Shown: one piece after another, positions 11,050 through 21,916 of the stretch | Layout of the letters: the number at the start of each line of letters is the position of its first letter | Position numbering within the stretch: position 1 is the first letter of the stretch | Assembly (NCBI GenBank): GCA_033032865.1 | Contig: JAWHQI010000004.1 | Span: 28,316,001 to 28,380,000 of the forward strand | DNA length: 64,000 nt | Source: Dactylorhiza incarnata | Lineage: Eukaryota > Streptophyta > Magnoliopsida > Asparagales > Orchidaceae | Reading direction: 5' to 3' | Made by a program: the position numbers and the translations under genes | The notes under the pieces: generated by a model | Database searches by the model: none | Told to the model about the DNA's origin: nothing | What the model saw: only the letters and a program-made list of their open reading frames with translations

Positions 11050-12010
11050 AGTTTGATGCTTTGGAAATTTTATTAGAATTAATCATTTAGTAAAATTCAT
11101 ACTTCCTTCACAAAGTAGAATTTGGGCTTATAACTTGAGAAATTAATTCCTTGAATTATTGATGCTGGATGGCTATCAAATTTGGTAACAGACTTTTTAT
11201 ATCGGTATGAAGTTTGGAAATTCTATTAGAATTAATCATTGAGTAAACTTCATACTTCCTTCACAAAGTAGAATTTAGGCTTATAACTTGAGAAATTAAT
11301 TCCTTGAATTAATGATGTTGTATGGCTATCAAATTTTGTATACAGACTTTTTAATTATATCAGTATGAAGCTCTGGAAATTTTATTAGAATTAATCATTG
11401 AGTAAACTTCATACTTCCTTTTTAAAGTAGAAATTGGGCTTATAACATGAGAAATTAATTCCTTAAATTAATGATGTTGGATGGCTATTAAATTTTGTAT
11501 ACAAACTTTTTATATCAGTATGAAGCTCTGGAAATTTTATTAGAATTAATCATTGAGTAAACTTCATACTTCCTTCACAAAGTAGAACCTTGGATTATAA
11601 CTTAGAATAATCTTATCTTGAATTATTGACACTGGAATACTCTAGGAATCTGGACATAAACTTGTGATAACATTATGAACCTCTGGTAATTTTCCCAGAA
11701 TTTATGATCATATATACTTGGTACTTCATTCACAATGTGGAGTTTGGAGTTATAACTTAAAATAATCATATCTTGAATTATTGACACTGGAATACTCTAG
11801 GAATCTGTACATAATCTTGTGATAATATTATGGACCCCTGGTAATTTTCATGGAATTTATGATTACATATTTTTGGTACCTCATTCACAGTGTAGAGTTT
11901 GGAGTTATAACTTAGGAAATTCATATATTGAATTATTGACACTAGAATACCATAGAAATTTGTGCACATGCTTTTGATAACAATATGAACTTCTGGAAAT
12001 TTGGATGGAA
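11050..12010. repeat. second tandem array of about 155-bp units, six copies
   Basis: Units anchored on GTAGAATTTGGGCTTATAAC recur near 11116, 11267, 11427, 11582, 11738 and 11892. Each carries ATTAGAATTAATCATTGAG-like and CTTCATACTTCCTTCACAAA-like blocks. The last two to three units are more diverged. The unit sequence differs from the array at 9620-10660 although the period is similar. Three short GTCGAGAGG repeats follow at 12070-12121. Confidence 0.85.
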
Positions 12011-12138
12011 ACTGTATTGGCAAGATTGAAATTACTATATAGAGAATTCTTAGTGTTTTGCGGATAATTTGTCGAGAGGCTTAGGTAATTCGTCGAGAGG
12101 CTTAGGTAAATTCGTCGAGAGGTCCTTCATGTCGTCGA

Positions 12139-12665
12139 TGTTGGTACAAAAAATGTACCTCCAGGACTCATACTAACAGAAAAGGGAAGGAACTGCGGAG
12201 TGTCGATTACTCAGGATGGAGGATGCCAAAGAAGAGATCTCTGAGGGGAACTTCTTTGATTGATCTCAAAAAAGGATTACCGAGGGGGGGCTAAAATAGG
12301 CCAAGGGGAGAGGTAGAATAGTGACATAATTCGAGACCGCTTACACAGGTTGTAAGCTGGATGCTCGAAGAAAAAGTCCTTTTTAGGTACCCCTACCCCT
12401 CTATTTATTGACGCGGTGGCTGCCCAAATGGGTAGATCCAAAAATTACGGGCTGCCCGGGGTACAAGATAGAGCAAAGGGGGCTAATAACAAAAAAGGAA
12501 AAAGAGACCAGACCGCGCGGTCTGGCGGTCTGGCAGCAACTCGATCGTCTATGCCTTGGGAGAAAACACTGGAGGGAGAGCAGGTGATCTGGGCGGTCTC
12601 TCAAATCTAAGACCGCTGAAAGGGCTCTTTCTGACTGGAGAAGTGAGGTCGCGGATTTCCGGGCA
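12139..12665 (-). repeat. 3' LTR of element D
   Basis: Starts TGTTGGTACAAAAAATGTAC and ends at GGGCA on the plus strand. It aligns over its full length with 58083-58619, including the TATA-like sequence at about 12398-12411 (minus strand). It carries the 14-bp palindrome AGACCGCGCGGTCT at 12510-12523. Confidence 0.88.
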
Positions 12666-12766
12666 AATATGATCCCCGCACATTTTCAAGTTGCGCTGCA
12701 ACTTCAAAAATTTTCACTTTGACCGCTGAGACCGCGACCGCCATAAATACGTTGGGCTCTATAAAT

Positions 12767-12780
12767 AGGGCTTAAGGGCT
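12767..12780 (+). promoter_or_regulatory. TATA box of antisense gene 1 in D
   Basis: CTCTATAAATAGGG on the plus strand, opposite to D and about 100 bases inside its 3' LTR. It sits shortly upstream of the first open exon. Confidence 0.7.
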
Positions 12781-12820
12781 TCTGAATTCATAATCCTCTG
12801 AAAGAAACAGCGAGCTTGAA

Positions 12821-14932
12821 CTTCAAGCGATCACCAAAAATTATGCAAAAAATGATCTCCACAATGGTGCTGTGCTATCTTGGCTGAATAAGTGATCGCC
12901 AGAAGCGACTTCTCCAAAGAAAAAGGAGACCGCCAGCCTGAAGAAGAAGATGGATAAGGCTCCTCAGACTCTGGCTGAGGCGGGCGCGTCGAAAGAGACC
13001 GCTCGATCTTCTCCGAAGAAATAGTCTGACTTGCATGAGAGCACAGTTTTGCCAGTCTCTTCTGTTGTTGATTTGCTGAGTAGTTCTTCGGGTCCTCCCC
13101 TGCTGAACTTTCCTGATCTCTCTATTTCTTTTGATTACCAGAAAATCGTTGAGGTCCTTAACCAAACCGCTGTCCTATCTGGCGAGACCGCTTCAACCGA
13201 ATCTATTATGGCTGGAATGCACGTGAAGAAGGCTGAGGCTGAGAGAATTAGGCAGAAGATAGTTGATTCTCTAGAAGCTGCGAAAACAAAAAAGTGAAAG
13301 AACTCAAGTTCCTCTGCTAAAACAGCCAAGAAAAAGAAGAATGAAGAAAGTAAAGGTGTGACCACTCTAAAGGCGATCACTCTTCCCAAAAGCAGCGGTC
13401 TTAAACATCCTGAGGATGTTCCTGGGAAGACAAGTAGTGGGGTCAGTCTCTATTTCCCTTCTGCGATCTCATCTTCTTCAAGAGAAGCGTACTCTGAGCT
13501 GATTTCATATCTTGATGAAGATTCTTCTTATGATTTCTCTTGTTCGATCTTGAAGGTGCTGGACCCTTTTGAATCTGAACATATCCGGGCGGCCGGTGTA
13601 GAGAAGGAGATTGCCGAAATGGAGAAGGATATCGCTGCAGAGGAGGTCAGATTAAATACGGAAGCTGAGAAGGAAGAGAGGGAAAAGAAAGAGAGGGAAA
13701 AGAAAGAGAGGGAAGAGGCGGAGAGGGCAGCGCGAGTTGCTGAAAAGAAAAAAAGAAGAATAGATAGCTGTTCTGCTCACCACAAAGAGGAAACAAGAAT
13801 AAGAGAAGAAGGCCGCTCTTCTCACTGTAGAGAGAAAGGAAGAAGAGAAAATGGCCGCTCTGCTCGCTGCAGAGAAAAAGAAGGAAGAAGAGAGGAATAC
13901 TGCTCTGCTCGCCGCAGAGAAAGAAAAGAAAAAGTCTTCTTATGAAGAGAGAGTTCGACAGATTAAAAAGGAGAAAATTGCACTTTCTTGCATTCTGGCG
14001 AACCCCTCTGCTGCTCAGGTTGACCAAATAAACAAAGCAGAGGCAGATCGCGCATCAGCGGTCTCTACCTTGCGGACTGGTAAGACAATAATGGTTACGA
14101 AATCATTGGAATTCCTTCCCTTGCATGTTGTTTGACCTAGGTCTCCAGAGAGAAGGCATGAGATCATCATCATTGAAACGGATGACATTCTTATTAGCAA
14201 CGCAGAGTTAAAAAGGAGGAGAAAAGAAGGAGAGAAATCGCAAAAGTGGGAATTAGAAATAATGGACCTTGAGCGCTTAAGGGGATCAGACTTCCTTTTG
14301 CTGACCACAGAACCCGCGGTCACAAAAGATATCGAAAGTACCTTTCATGTCTGCAGTCTTGATTTCTTTCCAAGTATTCTCTTTATGCGAAAACTTCTAT
14401 CTTTGAACTGTTTGTAGTTGAGCTAACTATCAAACTTTTCTGATCGCAGATAATGAGGTCGCGGAGGTTTCTGAGGAAGGAGAGCTCTTTCCGCAACAGA
14501 TGGTGGTTCCACCCCAACTCGCTGACATCCTCAAGCCAATGTTTGAGGATGTCTGCTCCATGCTGATTCGGGAGCGATCGTAAAATGTTCAAATCTGTGC
14601 TCGAGACGATCAACTCCGGGTTCAGACCGCCGACTTTGAAGAAAGGCTGCGAACTAATGAAAAGCGAGTCCGCGAGGAGTGCGATCTGAAGAATGTAGAG
14701 CTCGTTCGGGCACTTCGGAAAGCTGAAAAGGATGGTGAATACTACATGGGGTAAAGCCGCAGCTCTGTCCGCTGAGGTCGCCATCCTGAGGGGTGGTCCT
14801 GCAAAAATGACAATGAGGCAGGGGACTTCTGGCGATCACGCGGAGGATAGACCAGCTTCAGAAATTATGGTCATCCCTATGGAGCAGGTGGAGAGGGATG
14901 TCCAAAATTCATCGAACTGCAATGTCTGCTAA
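12821..14932 (+). pseudogene. antisense gene 1 of element D: lysine-rich coiled-coil protein, decayed
   Basis: Function unknown. The frame can be followed from about 12821 but has no clear ATG, so the start is uncertain. It has a lysine-rich N-terminus, in-frame stops near 12893, 13023 and 13297, a serine-rich middle, then a long charged helix with alternating EREKK and AALLAAEKK-type repeats (13650-13970). A frameshift lies within the helix and a stop at about 14133. A GT-AG intron fits 14338-14449. The last exon starts DNEVAEVSEEGELFP and has a coiled coil (FEERLRTNEKRVREECDLKN), with one stop and one shift before 14932. The last exon parallels gene 1 of G (acidic, then coiled coil). GCGGTCT/GCGATCT motifs are scattered through exons and introns. 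Confidence 0.62.
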
Positions 14933-15316
14933 TCATAGTCTGGCATTTGTTCTGACCATCGTGAATGAGATGCAAGACATTGAGGCTTTGTAGGAAGAAA
15001 GCGTTCGAATAGGAGATAAATTATTTCTTCATGCGGTCTTGAACTTTTAAAAACTTGAACAATTTGATCGTGTTGTAATATATATGCTGACAATAATTTA
15101 TATGCGATCTCCAAGATGTTGTGATGTTGATCTCTTATTATTGTGTGCTACTTGTTTTTTATTTATATACTTGTCATGCTCTGGGATTCCACGGTCTCTC
15201 TTTAATGAGACCGAATGTATAGCGATATTTCTAATGTTATGCAGGCTTACCATCGGTCTGAGCAATTTTACTAGGCGATCTAAGAAGAAGTCTTCATTAC
15301 GAAAATATCCTTGGAT

Positions 15317-15330
15317 TTCTATAAATAGCT
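15317..15330 (+). promoter_or_regulatory. TATA box of antisense gene 2 in D
   Basis: TTCTATAAATAGCT lies 67 bases upstream of the ATG at 15397, giving a second independent promoter in the antisense module. Confidence 0.72.
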
Positions 15331-15396
15331 GGCCTTGGAATTTTCTTTTCATATTTTTGAATGCGCCCTAAGCACCGGTCTCAGTAAACTTCAATT

Positions 15397-17100
15397 ATGG
15401 TGTCCGCGCAAGCTTTTTCTACCGAAGTCTTCTTAGGGGCTGATCACAAGCCCAACCATCGTTCCAAGGATGAATACTTGTCCATTCTTGCAAAACATAT
15501 GATCCAAAACCAGATCGTGGAGAGACCGCCTAAAGAAGGTGAAGGATTAAATTTTGGAGAGGAGAACAAGTTCGTTATTCTCATCGATCACTTTGATTAT
15601 GGGCTGAAACTTCCTCTTCCTTGGGAAATTCTCGAGGTGATGGAATATTACGGCTTTGTGCTCGCTCAACTGCCTCCAAACTCGATCAGTATCATCAAGG
15701 TTTTTATCAATTAATTGAGGTTGGAAAGAATCAAGTTTACCATGGCAATCTTCCACGCGACCTTTACTGCAAAAGTATTAAAAGAAGGAAAAAAGAAAGT
15801 GGAGTTTAAGGGGTTAATCTATTTTTTATTTGAAGGTGTAAAAATTTTGAATCTTCCCAATAAAGTTCCTTTCTGAACAGAAAGGTTCCTTATTTTCGAA
15901 GGCGACCTCGGCGGTCTCAGCAGCCGACCATCTCCGAGAGCAGAAGGTATCTTCAGAAAAAGCAAGACGATCTTAGGAGAGGAGCTAAAAATTTTGGCCT
16001 TTTTAGCGGGCAAGCGACTGGATCTTCTTCATTATTTAGCAATCCGGCCTAAGATTGTTGAGATTCCTCCAGAAGAAAGTGAGTATTTTCCCTGCGGTCT
16101 TATGTGTCCTTTCCATAATTTCTTGATTTTTCTAACTCTTTCTTTTTCAGCGGCCTTTGTGATCCCTGCAGCTGACTCGGTGGCACCAGCTGAAGAGGTG
16201 CTCACCCAGAGGGAAAGAAGAAAAAGAAGAGAAGAAGAGTGTGAGACCACTGGGGTTGGTGATACATCTGAGACCACCAGCGACCAGGTTCCTATGGCCG
16301 GTTTCATGAAGAAACAGAAGGACATCAAGGGAAAACACCTTCTCAAATGGGGTGCAAAAGGGAAGGCCGTGAAGATGTCCACCGATCTCCCTCTTTGGAG
16401 CGAAAAACTATCCTGCCATGCTTTTGCGGTCAACTCGGCCCTTTATGGAAAGAAAAACCTTAAAGAGGCATATAACTTTGAGACCGAGATGCTTCCTGAT
16501 GCCTGCGCTCAAGCGACCGCTAAGATCATGGTCATAAATCACCATATGGGGCAGTCTCTGCGAAGGGACCTGAAAGAGATTGAGATCCTGCACGAAGAGC
16601 GAAAGGTAAAATAATTTTTCTTGAGGTATCTAGCTCTCTTTTATGTGACCGCACAATCTAATTATTTTCTTCTGCAGCAATCAAAAGAAGTAGCATATGA
16701 TCCAGACAATCTTGAATTCCAAAACGCTCTAATGCAACACATAAAAGAGACCGCAATGCAGGTGATCTCAGAACTTCACGACCGCGACGGTCTTATTGAG
16801 GAGTTTAAAGATATCAAATTTGTCCATCTTTTCCCCGATGCTGCGAGGGTAATAGACGAACATTCGATCACGACAGGTGAGGTATCTATTGAGGGAGAAG
16901 AAGAGGAAGCCGATGTTGATATTGAAGGAAATGCTAACGAAGCGAGTGGAAGACAATATGTTGCAGGTAGTGATACAAGCTCTGCCGCAGACTCAAGCTC
17001 TGGATCTAAAGTTTCTGCCAGAGATTCAGAAGAATCTTCAGACGAGACCGGCCCTTCTTCATCTGATGAGCGATCTCCCAAAAGATCAAGAAGCAAGTAG
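15397..17100 (+). pseudogene. antisense gene 2 of element D: putative gypsy-type transposon domain protein, two stops
   Basis: Function unknown. Exons 15397-16078, 16151-16605 and 16678-17100, joined by two 72-nt GT-AG introns, keep one phase and give about 519 codons. The frame is broken only by TAA at 15712-15714 and TGA near 15874. The N-terminus resembles PF04195: H-F-D-Y-G-L-K-L-P-L-P-W, then Y-Y-G-F-V-L-A-Q-L-P-P-N, closely matching the G gene at 4263-6241. The middle is basic and helical; the end is acidic and serine-rich with a final S-P-K-R-S-R-S-K, a possible nuclear signal. The first intron has no in-frame stop. PF04195 proteins are known from plant gypsy-related repeats; a nuclear DNA- or RNA-binding role is a guess. 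Confidence 0.78.
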
Positions 17101-17439
17101 ATCTAATTGTAATCTTTACTTTTTGCGTCTGCGGATTTCATGACCGCGCGATCTGATGTAATGAATATTGAAATAGTAAAATAGAAATTTTGTATACCTG
17201 TCTCTTCTGCGAATGAATGTTTTTCTTGCATAATTCTTTAAATGTCGATTGTACTATTCGTGACCTCATTGTAATGAGATAGAAATGGCATTCAATCTCA
17301 ATGCCTTAGATGTTACCTAGCTCAGGATAATTGTCTTATACATTTTATATTGAGCGGTTCAATAAAGGCGACCTCACATTTTTCAGATCGCATTACCGTG
17401 AGGTTAAATACCAGCTTAAATTAATCAAGAATGAACTCA

Positions 17440-18790
17440 CGCGATAGCTAAAGCTGGGCAAGATCTCTTAAGACTGGCGATCTCCGGCTATAATATACCT
17501 ATATGAGACCGATTATTATATTTGCGGTCTACGTCCTTTAAGATCTGCCAAGATAACATCAATTTGTAGATATTGATTCTTAATAACTTCGAGCAGGAAA
17601 ATATGATATGATCTTCCACGATTGAGACCGCTCCTTGAAAAATACAGCCCTTTCATAGTGGATAGTTCGCGATCTTTAATTCTTTAGGCCATTCCTCTGA
17701 TATTTGGAAAAAATCTTTTTATGATAACCAGCGATCCCCCATATTTATAAGATATTTATAAGTCGGATCCACAATCTCTATTTTTCCAGACCGATTGATA
17801 TGAAGTAGATAACAATTTTGGTTAGAATGAGATCATGTGATCGCTGAGGATTAACAAGATCGCTTTTGACTAGCAGTCTCTGGCTATAATACATCTTCAC
17901 AAGGCCACTTATCATATTTGCGGCCTTTAGCTTTGAACATTTGTCAAAATAAAAAGTGACAATTCGTAGATGCTGATTCTCAATCAAATAAATATTGGAT
18001 GCGATCTTTGATATTTCACAGGCTGCTTTTCTTAAAACTGATGATCTTGAACAAGTAAGATCTTCAGAGATAAAAGGTCATAATCCACATGATTCCCGAA
18101 TTGCCTCCAATAAGAGCAAGAGCGGCGTTCTTTTAATGATTTAGACTGCCTCATAGATAGAAATGATCCTTTCAAAGAGGTTCAGTGACCTCCTATTTTT
18201 TCAGATCGCTAATTTAGCTTGGCACCCATCTCACATTTCCCAGACCGCCCTTCAATAGCTATAAACATACTGTTGAATCTTGGCCATTCGAAAATCTTAC
18301 AAGGTTTTGAAGGACTTTTAGGCAGTGGTCTCAATTGCTCTAGACCGCCCCATTTCCAAAACAATCCAATATCGAGACCGACGATCTTCAAAAACCTCAG
18401 ACCGCCCCTTTATAATATGAGCTTGATGGATATAATTTGTAATAATCTAAAGGGCAGGTGCGGCCATGCCAGTATTGCTTTCCTCAAAAGATCATCACAA
18501 TTCTAGTATCTTCAGAAAAAGAGAGCGAGAAAAAGAAATGACCAGCTCAGACTGATCAAAAAAAGGGCAGGTGTGGTTATACCGCGGAGGCCATACCGAC
18601 ATTGCTTTCCCCAAGAGACAATTTAAAGTTATACCATACAACCAACCTCCTCTTGGCTATCCTCACACCAATGAGCATTCGAGGGTCACATAACAAGATG
18701 ATCCATATGGCAGGTGCGGTCATACCACTGAGATTACACTGACATTGCTTTCCCTAGAAAGATCATCAAGACTGTAACGATGTCCTTATA
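17440..18790. repeat. diverged repeats between antisense gene 2 and integrase of D
   Basis: No gene. Two diverged copies of a block of about 145 bp (17441-17582 and 17837-17986) share GGCTATAATA and ATATTTGCGG(T/C)CT. Three copies of a block built on GGCAGGTGCGGTCATACC and GACATTGCTTTCCC lie near 18450, 18567 and 18710. The motif AGACCGC/AGATCGC occurs about every 60-80 bases. The tail to 19191 is unremarkable apart from the reverse complement of the integrase end. Confidence 0.65.
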
Positions 18791-19191
18791 TAATGCATGA
18801 CAGAGCTGAACATTCACCTAGACTTCCCTTGATGTAGAGGTGTGTTAGATGTTATCTAGGACCCAGCATCCTAAAGATCCTCCGCACGAGCATGGCAATC
18901 CACTGCTACATAGATGCGAAATCTCCCCGCTACCTATGGTCCTGACAGATTTTACCACTCAAGCTTCAAGTTGAGGGGGAATGAAGTAGGATCCGTCGAT
19001 ACCTCTCTTTGTAGGACCTTAGTTTTTAATAGTTAAGTAATATATCTGAAGGTTTTCTTTCTAATATGCATGAAGTAAGAGTTTACATCCACATTATCAT
19101 AATGCTTTCAAAAAAGGAAGAAAGAAAAGGACAGAAAAATACAAGTTTAAGAAAAGAAACGCTTGAGGTCATCTCCACTCCAAGTGTGAGA

Positions 19192-20136
19192 TTAATCTTC
19201 CCCTTCATAAGATTGGAGATGATATGCTCCATTCTTGAGTGCTTCTATAACAATGAATGGCCCTATCCAGTTTGGATTAAGCTTCCCAACTGAGCCAGAT
19301 CTTGCTGTTGCGTCAACTTTCTTGAGGACTAGGTCTCCAACAGCAAATTCTTTAACTCTTACATTTTTGTCGAAAAATCTAGTCATCCTCCTTTTTTACT
19401 TCTTCTTGTCTGATAGTTTCCGTATCCTTTAGTTCTTCGATGAGATCAAGGCTGCGTTTCAACTCTTCATCATTTTCTTCCATCCAACCATCTTGATGTT
19501 GTTTGGATAATAATACTCTGGAACTTTTAACTTCAAATTTAACGGGAATGAGACTGAACCACGAGATAATTTGAAAGGAGTCTCTCTAGTGGCCGGAGTT
19601 GGAGTTGTCCTTAAAGCCCATAATTCTGAAGATAGTTGTTCTGCCCAATTTCCTCTAAGATTTTCCACTTTCTTCTTCAAGAGGTTGATTATGAGTTTAT
19701 TGGGAGCTTCTACCTAACCATTCCTCCGAGGGTGATGTACATAGGAGAATTGTAATTCAGTGTCGATCTGATCACAGAAATTTATAAGACTTGAGTTGTT
19801 GAATTGCGGGCCATTACTATGATGATTGCCATGTGAATTCTGTGTCTACAAACTATCTCCCCCCAGATGAAATTCCTCACTAGTTGAGTAGTAGTCTTAG
19901 CTAACGCCTTTGCTTCAATCTATTTACTAAAATAATCAATCATGACTAAAATGAATCTGCGCTGCCCGCTTGCCAAGGGAAAAGGTCCAATAAAATCCAT
20001 CCCCAAAACTGCAAACGGCCATAGGGTGGCTATAGACCTAAGTTGCTGAGCTGGTTGATGCTGAAGGGGGGCAAACTTCTGGCACTTAACACATTTCCTT
20101 ATAAATTTTTCTGCATCTTTCCTCATTGTTGGATCT
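19192..20136 (-). pseudogene. Ty3/gypsy integrase of D, N-terminally cut by J
   Basis: Integrase joins element cDNA to host DNA. On the minus strand the frame enters from the J junction in the zinc-binding region (RKDAEKFIRKCVKCQKF) and continues to the first catalytic Asp in G-M-D-F-I-G-P-F. A stop replaces the Trp after DYFSK. The middle is frameshifted; the second catalytic site reads S-N-G-P-Q-F where D-N-G-P-Q-F is usual. The glutamate region V-E-A-P-N-K near 19700 is kept, followed by ELWALRTTPTPATRETPF and a C-terminal N-P-N-W-I-G-P-F motif. Loss of the second Asp, stops and shifts make it inactive. Confidence 0.85.
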
Positions 20137-21916
20137 TACAGCGCCCTTAGAGGGGGTTGAATAAGGGTTTTATGGAATTTAGATCTTAATTAAATTTATC
20201 AGAGTTTGAGACTGAAGTTTCAGAATATTTTATAGAAAAATATATTTTAATATTCCAGATAGGATTGTAATGAAGATTCCTTTTTAAATATTTGAAACAA
20301 AACTTTTTGTTGACTGTTGCTAAAGCCTGGCGTTAAGTCTTAACGCTGGGCGTTAGCTCTCCAGAGAATATTCCTCAGAACAAAAAGATTGCCACAATGA
20401 TTTTTCTTATGAAATCTTAAATGAAATACAATTCCAGAATATCAGAGATAATGAAAATAATTATTGTATTTCAAAGATAATTATACAAATGTTAATTTTA
20501 CTACTTTGATGAAAATAGAAATTAAAACATTCTTGAAGAGGAAATAAAATCAATTGAATAGAACATTAAGAGACATGATTTTATTTCATAATAAATTGAA
20601 TACCCAAATGTTCAATTTCTATAACGCTAGAAATCAAGGCAAAAATATGTAAAAACACTTTTTGTTGTTTCACCGGTCCTTCTCCCAAGGACCGGTTGGC
20701 TATAGCCTATCTATCCCCAGATAAGACCTATAGCCACCCCCTAGATCTACCCTCGACCTAGTCGCCACGGACAAGGCGGTGAATTACCCCCTAAGCCTCA
20801 TAAGGACCTAGTCGCCAATACATGGCGAATTTACTCACGGAAGCCTTTCCGGAATCTGACGTTCTCACCGAACGATTTCTCAACACAAAATACAAAAGGA
20901 AAAATAAAAGATTACAAGATAAGTAAAGAGAAACTCCCCAAGAAATTCTGAAGGTGAAGACGAAGTCGTTGTAGATGTTGGCGTTCTTGAAACGATCGTC
21001 CTTCGTATGGAATATGCGTTGTAGACCTTCTCCTTCAAAATCTTCTTTAGATCTTCATGTTAGCCCAAGGGAGATCTCTTAATTGCTGTACATGAACCTC
21101 TCTCCAAAGTATCAGAATTCTGGAATCATCTTTATTCAATTTGGAATGAGAGGGGCTGTACTTTAAATAGCCTCGGAAGCTAACACATGCGTTAAGGCTA
21201 ACGCCCGGCGTTAGGGAATCGTGTACGGCAGTTGCTGATATTGTGCATAAAGTCGGGAGCATGACAGAACCAATTTCGTCGAACGGAACGGATTTCGTCG
21301 AACACACCTTCGTCGAACGCATCCTTCATCGAACAGAAAAACCGCAACCATCAGGATCGTGGCAGTTTGTGGATTCAACGCTAGCGTTAAGCATCAACGC
21401 TGGCATTGAGTTATTCTCCTTCAAATTCGTCGAACGCAATATTGTTGTGCAGGATCTCAGTTTGTCGAACTCTAATTCGTCGAGCGGCCTTCGCATTTCA
21501 TCGACCAGAATTTTCGTCGAACGCAGGCAAATTTGTCGAACGGAACTCCAAGTTCATCGAACGCAGATTCATCGACCTCAACTCTACGACATTCCTCCTC
21601 TTGTTAACGCGGGGCGTTAACAACTAACGCGAGCATTAGCTCTCTTTCATCGACCGCAGCTCGACGGCTTTGTTCTCGACGGCATTCCTTCTCAGCGATC
21701 TTCTTCTCAACAGAAGTTAACGCGGGGCGTTAACAACTAATGCGGGGCGTTAGCTATCTTTCCAGAAAGTCATTTCCAATCAGCAAACTATTCAGAGGGA
21801 TGTGTAGCTATAGTTCCTGTACAACCTGCACACTATAAACACACAAAATACTAGATCAAATACAACACGGTATTTGTTATTCTCAAACCAAGAGATGTGG
21901 AACATATGCTCCAACA
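20137..21916 (-). repeat. 3' LTR of J
   Basis: The plus strand runs from TACAGCGCCCTTAGAGGGGG to CATATGCTCCAACA; the minus strand therefore begins TGTTGGAG directly after a purine tract. It is dense in two motifs: TTCGTCGAAC (21275-21580) and inverted pairs of TTAACGC (20328-20362, 21180-21213, 21603-21640, 21715-21753), including the perfect GTTAACGC-GGG-GCGTTAAC at 21603-21621. No second LTR remains. Confidence 0.7.

Noticed and set aside
12139..12665. Solo LTR unrelated to the distant copy at 58083
   Set aside because: Orientation, GTCGA-rich flanks on both sides and gag, pol and antisense modules in proper order between the two copies favour one long element; a clear target duplication is still missing.
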